Program-made: the position numbers and the translations under genes
In this document: positions 1 to 7,109 of the stretch, in pieces
Position numbering within the stretch: the stretch's first letter is position 1
How the letters are laid out: each line of letters starts with the position of its first letter
Origin: Actinomycetes bacterium
GTDB lineage: Bacteria > Actinomycetota > Acidimicrobiia > Acidimicrobiales > SZUA-35
Length of the DNA: 10,799 bases
Assembly: GCA_024227975.1 (NCBI GenBank)
Contig: JAAETV010000400.1
Span: 1 to 10,799, forward strand
Direction of reading: 5' to 3'
Notes under the pieces: model-generated
Database searches by the model: none
What the model saw: only the letters and a program-made list of their open reading frames with translations
Told to the model about the DNA's origin: nothing

Positions 1-34
1 CGCCATCGCCATGACCGAGGCCGAACCTTGGTAG
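1..34 (+). CDS. 3' end of a probable antitoxin partner of MazF (partial)
   Basis: An open frame enters from the left edge and ends with residues AIAMTEAEPW and a TAG at 32-34. It overlaps the TTG start of the MazF-like gene by 7 bp, the translationally coupled arrangement usual for an antitoxin placed before its toxin. Only eleven codons are visible, so the antitoxin fold cannot be recognised. The call rests on position alone. Confidence 0.45.
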   Translation, partial: AIAMTEAEPW

Positions 35-339
35 CCCAAGCCGAGATATGGATGATTGAGACTCCGAACCAGAAGCGACGTCCCGTACTGGTCGTGTCGC
101 GCAATGAAGTCATCCCCGTACTCAACAACATCATCGTCGCTCCCGTGACCAGCACCATCCGGACCATCCCCACGTGCATCCCCGTCGGGGTCGACGAAGG
201 ACTCGACCACGACAGCGTCGCCACCTTCGACAACCTCACTGCAGTACCAAAGTCCGTACTCACCACAAGGCTCGGCCAACTCCGTGCCGGCGGACGCCAA
301 CAGATTTGCGCAGCCCTCGACGCCATGGCCAACTGCTGA
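28..339 (+). CDS. MazF/PemK-type endoribonuclease toxin
   Basis: A 103-residue protein with the MazF/PemK (CcdB-like SH3 barrel) pattern. It has an N-terminal AEIWMIETPNQKRRPVLVVS strand-turn-strand, then NNIIVAPVTSTIRTIPT, then the DSVATFDNLTAVPKSVLTTRLGQL block, and a short C-terminal helix. MazF toxins are sequence-specific mRNA interferases, held inactive by the antitoxin encoded just upstream. The conserved KRRPVLVV loop arginines and the TS of PVTST, which line the active site in this family, are present. The TTG start at 28 is chosen because GAGG at 17-20 lies 7 nt upstream and no other start fits the frame. Length is normal for the family (about 100-115 aa). The upstream frame overlaps it, consistent with an antitoxin-toxin operon. 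The RNA target cannot be read from sequence. Confidence 0.88.
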   Translation: MVAQAEIWMIETPNQKRRPVLVVSRNEVIPVLNNIIVAPVTSTIRTIPTCIPVGVDEGLDHDSVATFDNLTAVPKSVLTTRLGQLRAGGRQQICAALDAMANC

Positions 340-400
340 ACACACGACTTCCAACCCTGTGCCGACCACACTCTCTCACTGATCCATTGTGGTGTTCGAG

Positions 401-415
401 TCGCGATAGTCGCGA
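401..415. repeat. Small perfect hairpin between convergent genes
   Basis: TCGCGA-TAG-TCGCGA forms a 6-bp stem with a 3-nt loop. It lies in the 141-bp gap between the convergent MazF-like and homocysteine-methyltransferase-like genes. A looser pair, ACCACA (365-370) with TGTGGT (388-393), lies just before it. There is no T-tract, so a bidirectional terminator is possible but unproven. I see no gene in 340-480. Confidence 0.35.
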
Positions 416-480
416 AAGCCATGACACCTACCGATAGCACCCGGGCCGAAGGCGCGATCGATTCTTCGACAGCCGCAAGG

Positions 481-1203
481 TCAGGACCTGACCTTCCGGG
501 CCTTCCTTGCGATCTCGGTCATGTGTTGCAGGTCGGTACCACAACATCCACCCACAACGTTGATATGGGGAAGACGAAGAAGAATGGCCCCGATGAGTTC
601 GCCCAACTCCACTGGGTCACCATCATCGAGGACTTCGGAGTTATCGAGCTCTTCGTGACTACACCTCGAGGTGTTGGCGACCACGCCACGGACGCGACTC
701 ATCCAAGGCGCGTCAACGAGCACATCACCGAAATGATCGGGGTGTGCGCAGTTGATCACGTAGTAAGCCACGGCATCGCCTGTGGCCGCGTCAACGAACC
801 CGATCGCCTCCTCGATCGAATGCCCACTCGGGAGTCGGCCGTTGGTCTCGACCGTGAAACCCACTACCACCCGCAATAACGCAGATCGGGCCGCGAGAAC
901 TACCCCCGCTGCTTCTTCGGGATAGGCAAGCGTGTAGGCACCGACCATGTCGAGGTCGGTGTCAGCCACCCAGCTGATCTGTTCGGTGTGGTACCGCTCC
1001 GCCTCAGCCACAGGCATGTACGACTCGGGGTTGTACGCGTCATGTCTGGGTCCGATCGTGCAACTCAAGACGATCTCGACGTCGCCGGGTGCGCTCGAAC
1101 CAACTTCGACCGCCAGGGTCGTCGTTTCCGGAAGCGGCGGGATCTTCATCACGCTGATCGCGGTCGACCGGCCGGACGCAAGCTTGACCGACCCGACATC
1201 CAT
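481..1203 (-). CDS. Homocysteine S-methyltransferase family protein, N-terminally truncated
   Basis: The 240-residue product matches the C-terminal two thirds of the homocysteine S-methyltransferase (MmuM/YitJ-type, Pfam S-methyl_trans) barrel. These enzymes move a methyl group from S-methylmethionine or a similar donor to homocysteine through a zinc thiolate. The three zinc-binding cysteines are present: C152 in INCAHPDHF and C220/C221 in VVGGCCGTD. Other family signatures are IGPRHDAY (50-57), AERYHTEQ (68-75), FTVETNGRLPSG (116-127) and SHEELD (182-187). Family members are about 300-320 aa. The first barrel strands, including the DGGLET-like N-terminal motif, are missing, and residues 1-26 resemble nothing in the family. 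No matching N-terminus appears in another frame upstream (1204-1364). The ATG at 1203 has only a weak ribosome site. The gene is probably a 5'-deleted remnant unlikely to form a full barrel. Confidence 0.8.
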   Translation of the reverse strand: MDVGSVKLASGRSTAISVMKIPPLPETTTLAVEVGSSAPGDVEIVLSCTIGPRHDAYNPESYMPVAEAERYHTEQISWVADTDLDMVGAYTLAYPEEAAGVVLAARSALLRVVVGFTVETNGRLPSGHSIEEAIGFVDAATGDAVAYYVINCAHPDHFGDVLVDAPWMSRVRGVVANTSRCSHEELDNSEVLDDGDPVELGELIGAILLRLPHINVVGGCCGTDLQHMTEIARKARKVRS

Positions 1204-1364
1204 GAAGCTCTTGCGTCGTCTTCTTGTGTCGATGGCACGTCTGGCCGTTCGCTCAGGGCCTGTGTGGCCGAATATCCTGTCGTGGGACCCCGGAGCGCCA
1301 GGAGCGCCGCTGGGTCACCGGTCATCCGCCGCCAACCACTACCGGCCACACCGACTCGGCGACC

Positions 1365-1922
1365 TCAAGGGTTTGCTGTTTCGTGCAGGCAACCCCAGTC
1401 GATGGTTGTCGCACCTATGATGAGGGGGTCGGATTGTTCCGCAGTAGCGCGCAAGGCTCTCACGGAAAGCAAGACGTAGGGAGTGTTGGTGTCGTCCTCA
1501 TCCGGCCCCACGATGTTGACCGAGGCCATGAATGGTTCACGTCCGTCTAGCGGTTGGATGATCCTTGTGCCGCGAACTGTCGCACCACCGAGCCGGTTGC
1601 ATTCGCCCGTGAGGTTGGTCCAGCCCAGATCGGAGGCGGCCATCATGAGTTCGGCGATCAGATCGAACTCCAGGGTGCCGTTCGTATCCCAGGCTCGGTA
1701 GGCCGAGACATTGCTACCGGGCCAAGGGTCATCGGTTGAACCGTCATTGATCACCACTTCGCCGGCTTCGATACGGTCGAGCTCGACCCCAAGGATTGCT
1801 TCAGTGGCCAGTAGCTCTGCTCGTTCGACGTCGGCTCGCGACGAGGTGTTGCCACATGATGCGATCAACAGCGATACGGCCAGGATCATCCACACCGGAT
1901 CCACCGATGAGGGTGTCTTCAC
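1365..1922 (-). CDS. Putative secreted lipoprotein of unknown function
   Basis: From the GTG at 1922 the product is 185 aa. The N-terminus reads VKTPSSVDPVWMILAVSLLIASC: one lysine, a hydrophobic core, then a lipobox LIASC with the lipid-acceptor cysteine at residue 23. It should be exported, cleaved by signal peptidase II and anchored on the outer face of the membrane. The mature part is acidic, with three further cysteines (residue ~108 in GECNR, residue ~178 in GCLHE, and the lipidated one) and no domain I recognise. Alternative starts are ATG 1946 (193 aa) and ATG 1889 (174 aa, no basic n-region). None has a strong ribosome site. The first ~40 codons overlap the end of the RTX frame on the same strand, in a different frame. 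Confidence 0.55.
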   Translation of the reverse strand: MKTPSSVDPVWMILAVSLLIASCGNTSSRADVERAELLATEAILGVELDRIEAGEVVINDGSTDDPWPGSNVSAYRAWDTNGTLEFDLIAELMMAASDLGWTNLTGECNRLGGATVRGTRIIQPLDGREPFMASVNIVGPDEDDTNTPYVLLSVRALRATAEQSDPLIIGATTIDWGCLHETANP

Positions 1923-2544
1923 TTTTGCGTCCGTATAGGAGGTCATCGCCACCCTTGCCTTTGAGAAGGTCGTTGCCCTTCCCTCCGTAGATAGTGTCGT
2001 TGCCGCCACCACCAGACAGTGCATCGCTATCGCGGCCGCCTCGGATCTCGTCGTCACCGCCACCACCGGACACTGTGTCGTGTCCCCGGCCCCCGTCGAG
2101 GATGTCGTTGCCACCATCGCCGTTGATCTCGTCGTCGCCTGATTTGCCGAGCACGACGTCGTTGCCGTTTCCAGCGTTGACAACATCACTTCCGGGTCCG
2201 GCGACGACGATGTCGCTGCCGCCCTTGGCATCGGCGGTGTCGTCGCCGTCTCCGCTGCGAATGATGTCGTCGCCTGGCGTGCCATCGAGAACGTCGTCGC
2301 CTGCTGTCCCGAGCACGGTGCACGCGACGTCACCGACGACAACGGTGACCGTGGCGTCGTCGCAAGCCCCCGCTGTGCCAGATGCCCTTTGCCATACCCC
2401 CGAGTGTGGCGCAATGTGATGGCTCGACCCTGGCACTTGCTCGACGGCGGAGGCCGTCGATCTCACCGCTCGACCCCAAGGCGCTCTTTCGACCCCTGTC
2501 TTGTGTCGGAACGGAAGACGTAGAGACACGAAGGACTCATCCAT
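1801..2544 (-). CDS. RTX (hemolysin-type calcium-binding) repeat protein, probably a fragment
   Basis: Residues 78-219 (about nt 2313 to 1888) are a run of nonapeptide repeats of the form GGxGxDxUx: for example GTAGDDVLDG, GNGNDVVLG, GDGGNDILDG, GGKGNDLLKG and GGKGDDLL-like units. Such repeats form a calcium-bound parallel beta-roll outside the cell. Just before them, residues 59-80 carry two cysteines (C61, C75) and a short beta-strand segment typical of the region preceding RTX blocks in actinobacterial secreted proteins. Residues 1-55 have no signal peptide and look non-coding, and a strong hairpin lies inside them (2441-2460). Residues 220-247 are the out-of-frame start of the lipoprotein gene. 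I infer that both ends are lost and that this is a stranded repeat domain. The identity of the repeats is secure; a working protein is not. Confidence 0.6.
   Translation of the reverse strand: MDESFVSLRLPFRHKTGVERAPWGRAVRSTASAVEQVPGSSHHIAPHSGVWQRASGTAGACDDATVTVVVGDVACTVLGTAGDDVLDGTPGDDIIRSGDGDDTADAKGGSDIVVAGPGSDVVNAGNGNDVVLGKSGDDEINGDGGNDILDGGRGHDTVSGGGGDDEIRGGRDSDALSGGGGNDTIYGGKGNDLLKGKGGDDLLYGRKSEDTLIGGSGVDDPGRIAVDRIMWQHLVASRRRTSRATGH
2441..2460. repeat. Perfect 8-bp inverted repeat with 4-nt loop
   Basis: TCGACGGC (2441-2448), GGAG, GCCGTCGA (2453-2460). It is a strong GC-rich hairpin inside the doubtful N-terminal part of the RTX frame. No T-run follows on either strand, so it is not a classical terminator. 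It may be a recombination or regulatory site, or a relic of the original upstream leader. Confidence 0.45.
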
Positions 2545-2565
2545 GAGTATCGAAACGCCGCATGA

Positions 2566-3762
2566 TCAGGCGATGACACCGGCTTCTTGAAGAGCGGCGA
2601 TGGCCTCCCATGTCCGACCCAGCTCGAGCAGGATCAACTCGGTGTGCTGACCGAGCTCCGGGGTGGGCTGTGTGATCTCGGCCGACCGTCCGTCGAAGTC
2701 GACCGGGGTGGCCACCATCGGAGCAGTCGAGCCGTCGGCCAATGGCAACTCGACGAACCCGCGAGCGGCGATGGCCTGTTCATCTTCGACCAGCTCATGG
2801 ACGTGCTGGACCCGGGCCCACCACACCCCCTCCCGGTCGAAGATCTCGCCCCACTCGTCGCGGGTGTGCTGACGGAAGACTTCCTGGAGCTCAGCGCACA
2901 CGAACGCCGCATTCTCGGTTCGACCTTCGATCGAAGAGAAGCGGGGATCGTCGCCGAGCTCGGGGCGATCAAGAGCGGCCAGCACCATAGGCCAATGGCG
3001 ATCGCCTTCGAGGCACAGGAGCCAGAACCACTCCCCGTCGGACCCTTGATAACCGGTGAGAAGGGGGTTGGCGACCTGATGGATCGGGGTGGCCCTCGTC
3101 TCGGTCCCCAATCGGACATTGGCGCTCAGATCGGTGCCCATCTGATACATACCAAGGCGAAGCATCGACGTCTCGACCAGAGCGCCCTCGCCAGTTCGGT
3201 CACGCCGGTAAAGGGCAGCTGCCACTCCCCCGGCCGCGGCCAGCCCGGTCATATGGTCCCCCATTCCCCCACGCTGATACGGCAGGGGCTGCCCCTCGAC
3301 AGTGAGTGACGCGGCCACGCCCGCCCGAGCCCAGAAAGCCCCCATGTCATAAGCAGCACGATCCCGCTCGGGACCGTCGAGGCCGTAGCCAGTGAGCGAC
3401 AGATAAACGCAGCTAGGGCTGTGGGCGTGAACCGACTCCCAGTCGAGACCCAGCCGGTCCAGGCCCCCGGGCCGGTAGTTGGTGACGAAGACATCCGCAT
3501 CGGCCAGGAGATCAAGGGCGATCTGTCGGCCGTCGTCGGAGCGGAGGTCGGCCGCGATCGAGCGCTTGCCGCGGTTGTCGAGCTCAAACGGGGGGTTGAC
3601 TTCACCGCCGAACATGTGGATGTAGCCCCGGAAGGGGTCGCCGTCGAGGGGCTCGATCTTGACCACGTCGGCACCCCAGTCGGCGAGGATCGCCCCACAA
3701 GCCGGTCCGGCCAGCCAAAGGCCCAACTCGACGACCTTCACACCGTCCAACGGGCCGGTCAT
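2566..3762 (-). CDS. Class III (CaiB/BaiF family) CoA-transferase
   Basis: A complete 398-residue family III CoA-transferase. These cytoplasmic dimers move CoA between short carboxylic acids through an aspartyl-CoA thioester. The N-terminal block PLDGVKVVELGLWLAGPACG, ADWGADVVKIEP (27-38), LDNRGKRSI (61-69) and TNYRPGGLDRLGLDW (94-108) are family landmarks. LTGYGLDGPERDRAAYDMGAFWARAG follows, and its aspartate D139 aligns with the catalytic Asp of formyl-CoA transferase. The GGMGDHMTG loop is at 164-172. The C-terminal half (VANPLLTGYQGSDGEWF, then a helical small domain, then PVDFDG) is complete, and length is typical (about 390-410). The donor and acceptor acids cannot be inferred. Its ATG overlaps the TGA of a short upstream frame (ATGA), implying coupled translation. 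The downstream end lies 21 bp from the RTX frame. Confidence 0.92.
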   Translation of the reverse strand: MTGPLDGVKVVELGLWLAGPACGAILADWGADVVKIEPLDGDPFRGYIHMFGGEVNPPFELDNRGKRSIAADLRSDDGRQIALDLLADADVFVTNYRPGGLDRLGLDWESVHAHSPSCVYLSLTGYGLDGPERDRAAYDMGAFWARAGVAASLTVEGQPLPYQRGGMGDHMTGLAAAGGVAAALYRRDRTGEGALVETSMLRLGMYQMGTDLSANVRLGTETRATPIHQVANPLLTGYQGSDGEWFWLLCLEGDRHWPMVLAALDRPELGDDPRFSSIEGRTENAAFVCAELQEVFRQHTRDEWGEIFDREGVWWARVQHVHELVEDEQAIAARGFVELPLADGSTAPMVATPVDFDGRSAEITQPTPELGQHTELILLELGRTWEAIAALQEAGVIA

Positions 3763-3883
3763 GGTCGCGTTACCGCCATCAACTCGGCGGCGACCAGGGC
3801 AGCCCGATCGTCAGCCCTTTGTTCCAACTCGTCAAGCACGCGACCCGTCGTCCCAGCCCAAAAAATCTGCCGATCAATTCCAT
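3759..3883 (-). pseudogene. Short coupled reading frame ahead of the CoA-transferase, apparently frameshifted
   Basis: A strong ribosome site (GAGAGGGG) precedes ATG 3883, which begins MELIGRFF. After a run of six T (3865-3860 on this strand) the frame ends soon in a poor sequence. A different frame gives a sensible acidic-basic helix, VLDELEQRADDRAALVAAEL, ending at a TGA that overlaps the CoA-transferase ATG by 4 bp. One extra T in the run would join them into a 41-residue protein. Either there is an indel (mutation or sequencing error), or slippage at the T run, or this is the leftover 3' end of a deleted upstream operon gene. In the second frame a TAG at 3909-3907 closes the upstream side. 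I do not recognise the protein. Confidence 0.4.
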
Positions 3884-3909
3884 GCGCCCCTCTCGATGCC
3901 AAACGCTAG

Positions 3910-4536
3910 CTGACACCCCAACCACTCTCCAAGGATCACCCCATTGGCAAGCCCCGACGAACAGGACAGGACCATCCGGCCTCGTCCACAGGTTCTTCGA
4001 CAAGCCACTGGTCAGTCACCGACGAAACGGGCACCGCCGAAGACGGTCCCCAGGCCACCGAGCAAGAGACCGGCGGTGACACGCTGAAAGAGTGTCCGGT
4101 CGAACCCTTCACCGGTGAGCTGTCACGAACGGCGCAGGCCGACCTCGGCCACACCGATGTCGCACTGGCAGACGGAGACCTGGTCGATGCCGCCGCGTTC
4201 GCGATCGGTGCCGGATACCAGTACACGGTGTATGTGGCCAGCTTCGAGATCGACGACGACATGGGCACGACCCTGAAAGCACCACCCGGTGAGGTCCTGG
4301 TCACTTTCGCGGCCCGGGGCATGGATGGCGAGGAGATCGAACCCGGCGTCGTGTACGACGAATCCTTCGTGATCATCGATTCGGGGGGAGGGGCCGAAAA
4401 CCGTCCGATCGACCCCACCGGCACTGTCGAGTTCATCGCCTTCTCCGACAACCATCTCTGCCTGAAGATCAACTTCCTCGATGAGAACCAGGCAATGAAC
4501 GGCACCGTGAGCGCCCGCATCACGGGAGGCATCTAG
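3910..4536 (+). pseudogene. Secreted or lipoprotein-like protein lacking its start and signal peptide
   Basis: The frame is open from the TAG at 3907-3909 to TAG 4534-4536. Protein-like sequence begins at about 3961 with a Ser/Thr/Gly/Glu-rich low-complexity linker (ASSTGSSTSHWSVTDETG, then acidic residues), the kind that follows a lipobox in actinobacterial lipoproteins. A folded beta-rich domain starts near TLKECPVEPFTG and ends with NGTVSARITGGI. Two cysteines (in KECP and HLCLK) could pair. There is no ATG, GTG or TTG in frame until GTG 4228, which would start inside a beta strand (VYVASFEIDDD). No hydrophobic signal segment is found in any frame just upstream. An annotation from 4228 (102 aa) would give a headless domain. 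The gene was probably truncated at its 5' end near 3900-3960. Function unknown. Confidence 0.5.
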
Positions 4537-4741
4537 TCGTTGGGAACTCGTAGGGGCGTACGAGTGCCTGAAAGCGACACTGCAGGTCCCAGCATTGGTG
4601 GACCTCAAGCCGAAGAACCTCGCGAAGCTAGGCGAGATCCCCCTCACCCGATTCCTAGCGCAGATACTGTTTGACAATAGATGCAGCCTGACCAGCAGCG
4701 ACGCGATATTGGGCACCCACAACCTCGCCCGTCACCAGTAA
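4511..4741 (+). other. Uncharacterised open frame downstream of the secreted-protein fragment
   Basis: The frame is open from the stop at 4508-4510 to TAA 4739-4741. It includes protein-like segments such as LVDLKPKNLAKLGEIPLTRF and a tail [11 protein letters not shown]. The first usable start is a TTG/GTG near 4596, giving about 48 residues. No ribosome site is visible and a hairpin lies in its 5' part. It may be the 3' relic of a deleted gene or chance openness in GC-rich DNA. It is opposite the end of the transhydrogenase gene by 10 bp. Confidence 0.15.
4546..4565 (+). terminator. Hairpin after the secreted-protein fragment
   Basis: ACTCGTA (4546-4552), loop GGGGCG, TACGAGT (4559-4565): a perfect 7-bp stem starting 9 bp after the TAG at 4536. 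Its placement suits a terminator, although there is no T-tract. Such tails are often absent in high-GC actinobacteria. Confidence 0.4.
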
Positions 4742-6039
4742 CGAAGCGCGTCCCGATAGAGGTCGATGAGCATCTTCCGGTCGATCTCCATCGGGGCGTT
4801 GTCGAGAAGGCGACGCTGGGGTAGCGAACCTGCCGCCAGAGCCTCGATGTCGTCGGGTAGGTAGCCAACTCCACTGAGACCGTTCGGCATCCCGGTGGCA
4901 CGCATCAGCGCCACGATCTGGCCCGACAGCACATCACCGGCGTCGTCGTCGTTCGCACCGGAGATGTCAGCTCCCAACCAGCCCGCGCTCTCCAGATGGC
5001 GCTCGGGATCGAAGGGCGCGGTCCGACGGAAGACCGACGGCGAGTTCACGATGACCGACATGCCGTGGGGGACGATTGGCTGACCCACCGGGTAGCCGTC
5101 CGGCTGGAAGGTCTCAACCCGGCCCGAAACCGAGTACGACATGCCATGAGGGGCGTGACACCCGGCGTTGCCGAAGGCGATCCCGGCCAGGGTGGCCGCC
5201 CACATCATCTGGTGCCGAGCCTCGGTGTCAGCAGCATCGCGGACGCCCCGCACCAGGTAGCGGCCGATTAGCTGCAGCGCTTCACGGCACCCCATGTCGC
5301 TCCACGGATTCGCACCCTGACTGGCCGGTCGGAGCGATGGCCGCTCTGGGGCCGGTCGTGCGTGGTAGTGACGGGCGGTGTAGGACTCGAGCGCGTGGCT
5401 GAGAACGTCGAAGGCCGTAGACGCCACCACGTTGGCTGGCAAGGTCGCCGTCACCGACGGATCGATCAGGGCCCTGGATGGTCGGATCAGCTTCGACGCG
5501 ATGCCGGTCTTGGCCTTCATCTCCAGGAGGTCGAACACTGCGATCCCGGTGCACTCGCTACCGGTACCAGATGTCGTCGGGCAGGCGATGTGGGGTCTGA
5601 GGGGACCGGGCACAGCTCGGCCATCACCAATGGGAGTGTTGACGTAGGAGAGGAAGTCGGCCGGGTGGGTTGAATAGAGATTGGCCGCCTTGGCCGTGTC
5701 GATCACCGAGCCGCCACCGACCGAGATGAACCCATCGACCCGAGCGTCGAGCGCGAACTTCGTCGCGGCCTTGAACGACTCATCGGTCGGTTCGACCCGC
5801 ACGTCGTCGTAGCGGGCGATGTCGACGCCGGCCCGCTGTAGCGAATCCGCCACAATGGCCACATGCTCGGTGGATGCCAACACCGGATCGGTCAACAGGG
5901 CGATGCGCCGGATCTGCAGGCTGGAGGCGATGTCACCAGCTTCGATCAGGCAACCCTCACCGAACGTGATCGACGAGATGTCCACGTTGAAGGCCGTGTC
6001 ACCCTCCGAAAGCTCGGTTTCGGTATGGCAGCACCCCAT
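4732..6039 (-). CDS. Iron-containing alcohol dehydrogenase, hydroxyacid-oxoacid transhydrogenase (ADHFE1/HOT) type
   Basis: A complete 435-residue group III (Fe-dependent) alcohol dehydrogenase. It resembles hydroxyacid-oxoacid transhydrogenase, which oxidises 4-hydroxybutyrate to succinic semialdehyde while reducing 2-oxoglutarate to D-2-hydroxyglutarate. Features are the amino-terminal [15 protein letters not shown] and [20 protein letters not shown] (about 80-90), the nucleotide-binding [15 protein letters not shown] (108-122), PTTSGTGSE (154-162), [13 protein letters not shown] (D211 and H215 as metal ligands), [13 protein letters not shown] (H295/H298) and VPHGMSV (H325). The inserts [20 protein letters not shown] and the VRVEPTD motif point to the HOT branch rather than FucO-type enzymes. 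The ATG at 6039 is chosen over an upstream ATG (6183): family similarity begins here, GGAG lies 4 nt upstream, and a TATGAT -10 box lies 52-57 bp upstream, within the longer version. Substrate assignment is by family only. Confidence 0.9.
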   Translation of the reverse strand: MGCCHTETELSEGDTAFNVDISSITFGEGCLIEAGDIASSLQIRRIALLTDPVLASTEHVAIVADSLQRAGVDIARYDDVRVEPTDESFKAATKFALDARVDGFISVGGGSVIDTAKAANLYSTHPADFLSYVNTPIGDGRAVPGPLRPHIACPTTSGTGSECTGIAVFDLLEMKAKTGIASKLIRPSRALIDPSVTATLPANVVASTAFDVLSHALESYTARHYHARPAPERPSLRPASQGANPWSDMGCREALQLIGRYLVRGVRDAADTEARHQMMWAATLAGIAFGNAGCHAPHGMSYSVSGRVETFQPDGYPVGQPIVPHGMSVIVNSPSVFRRTAPFDPERHLESAGWLGADISGANDDDAGDVLSGQIVALMRATGMPNGLSGVGYLPDDIEALAAGSLPQRRLLDNAPMEIDRKMLIDLYRDALRYW

Positions 6040-6090
6040 GGGTCTCCAATCAAGCGAACTCACAGGACCGCCGGCGCCCCAGCACAACCA

Positions 6091-6125
6091 ATCATAGTGG
6101 TGAACCTGAACGCTCTTCTCGTTCA
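6091..6125 (-). promoter_or_regulatory. Promoter and candidate operator of the transhydrogenase gene
   Basis: On the minus strand a TATGAT (6096-6091) is a good -10 box about 50 bp before ATG 6039. Upstream, where the -35 should fall (about 6114-6119), lies the perfect inverted repeat TGAACG-N7-CGTTCA (6107-6125). A repressor bound there would cover the -35. There is no good -35 hexamer, which would also fit activator-dependent transcription. The regulator is unknown. Confidence 0.4.
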
Positions 6126-6224
6126 AGATTCGTGGACCTCGTCGGATCCATCGGCCAAGCCCCATATTGGCATCAGTGAGCAACCTCGCAGCGAGCGCCG
6201 CGCCCCACCCAACACATCGACCAG

Positions 6225-7109
6225 TTGCAGGCCATCCTGGGTGACGGCGACGGAGTCAACAGCGTCCCCAACGCAAGCTTCACTTCGGGACTGGACTACT
6301 GGTATCCCTACGGTGATCCACTGGGGGAGGTTCGTTTGACGTCACGAGATGTCGGGGATAGATCTCAGTTGTCGATCTCCGTCTCGCCAGACCAGATCGT
6401 CCTCATCGACGGCGGCCAGTTCGCAGTGACTCCAGGGGCGACCTGCGAGTTCACCGCCCAGCTCGCTGTACCGGAAGCTTCAATCGGCACCGCCACAGTG
6501 GCGATCATCTTCCTCACAGAGACCGAGGTCGGCCGCCACTCCATCCGGTTCGAACCGGCGGCTGAATCGCTGGGTAACCCTCTCACAGACAGCGAGGGGA
6601 CGATCTTCATTGGTGTTGATAGTCCAGGCAGTTACGTCGTTCGAGTCCACTACGCCGGCGATCTCGATCGCTGGCCTACCTATACCTCTGGCTTCGTGGT
6701 TGGCGGAACTGAGCGCGGCGTGACGCATTACGCCTGGTCACCTACGCTTCTCGGATTCGCAACGTCTGATGGCCACCGGGACGACTCCGCGTCGCCAAAT
6801 GCGGCCGTCGCTGACCGAATCAGCGGATCTGTCTCACTCTTGCCGCCGAACCCCAGGCCGTGTCTGCCGTCAGTACGTCGCTGTCAACTCGCTCAGCAAG
6901 AGCTAGACAGAGCCGATCCGCGAGGGACAAGCCTTCGCCAGGCCTCCACCGACGTGCAGCCCATTCTGCATCAACCGCTTCCACAGGCTCGATCCCCAGC
7001 TCGTAGCTCTCCAGCAACGCCCGAACCAGGTCCCAGTCACGGCCGGCAGCCAACACCTTCTGCGCTACCTCCGACCAGTTCGCCGCACCACATCTGGGCT
7101 CCCCACTGA
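6225..7109 (+). CDS. Beta-rich, CBM-like domain fragment running antisense into vapC
   Basis: Read from a TTG at 6225 (294 codons), with the frame open back to a TGA at 6177. About the first 165 residues look genuinely coding. [18 protein letters not shown] is typical of the first strand of carbohydrate-binding (CBM4/9-like, galactose-binding fold) domains. Alternating strands follow, for example [13 protein letters not shown] and [14 protein letters not shown], ending with [13 protein letters not shown] and SGFVVGG. There is no signal peptide and no ribosome site, so the start is probably lost. From about nt 6820 the frame is the antisense of the vapC gene and is rich in proline, arginine and serine, so the natural 3' end also looks lost. 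A single extracellular sugar-binding domain left from a larger secreted protein is the best reading. The fold call is by pattern only. Confidence 0.4.
   Translation: MQAILGDGDGVNSVPNASFTSGLDYWYPYGDPLGEVRLTSRDVGDRSQLSISVSPDQIVLIDGGQFAVTPGATCEFTAQLAVPEASIGTATVAIIFLTETEVGRHSIRFEPAAESLGNPLTDSEGTIFIGVDSPGSYVVRVHYAGDLDRWPTYTSGFVVGGTERGVTHYAWSPTLLGFATSDGHRDDSASPNAAVADRISGSVSLLPPNPRPCLPSVRRCQLAQQELDRADPRGTSLRQASTDVQPILHQPLPQARSPARSSPATPEPGPSHGRQPTPSALPPTSSPHHIWAPH

Noticed and set aside
1202..1420. Plus-strand frame starting MKLLRRLLVSMARLAV, resembling a signal peptide
   Set aside because: There is no ribosome site, the hydrophobic stretch is short, and the rest reads as low-quality sequence opposite the lipoprotein end. 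I could not separate it from chance.
1994..2419. Long plus-strand frame rich in Ser/Pro opposite the RTX repeats
   Set aside because: It is the antisense shadow of the GGxGxD codons (GGC/GAC give GCC/GTC). Its repetitiveness comes wholly from the real repeats.
2375..2436. Inverted repeat GTGCCAG/CTGGCAC near the RTX leader
   Set aside because: The arms are only 7 bp with a 48-bp spacer, with no supporting signal. Likely chance.
4123..4722. Minus-strand frame of 199 codons opposite the secreted-protein fragment
   Set aside because: It has no recognisable motifs or ribosome site. The opposite strand has clear beta-domain character, so this is a shadow in GC-rich DNA.
6040..6183. Longer start of the transhydrogenase at 6183
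   Set aside because: The added 48 residues have no family match and would span the TATGAT promoter box and the inverted repeat. The ATG at 6039 has a ribosome site.
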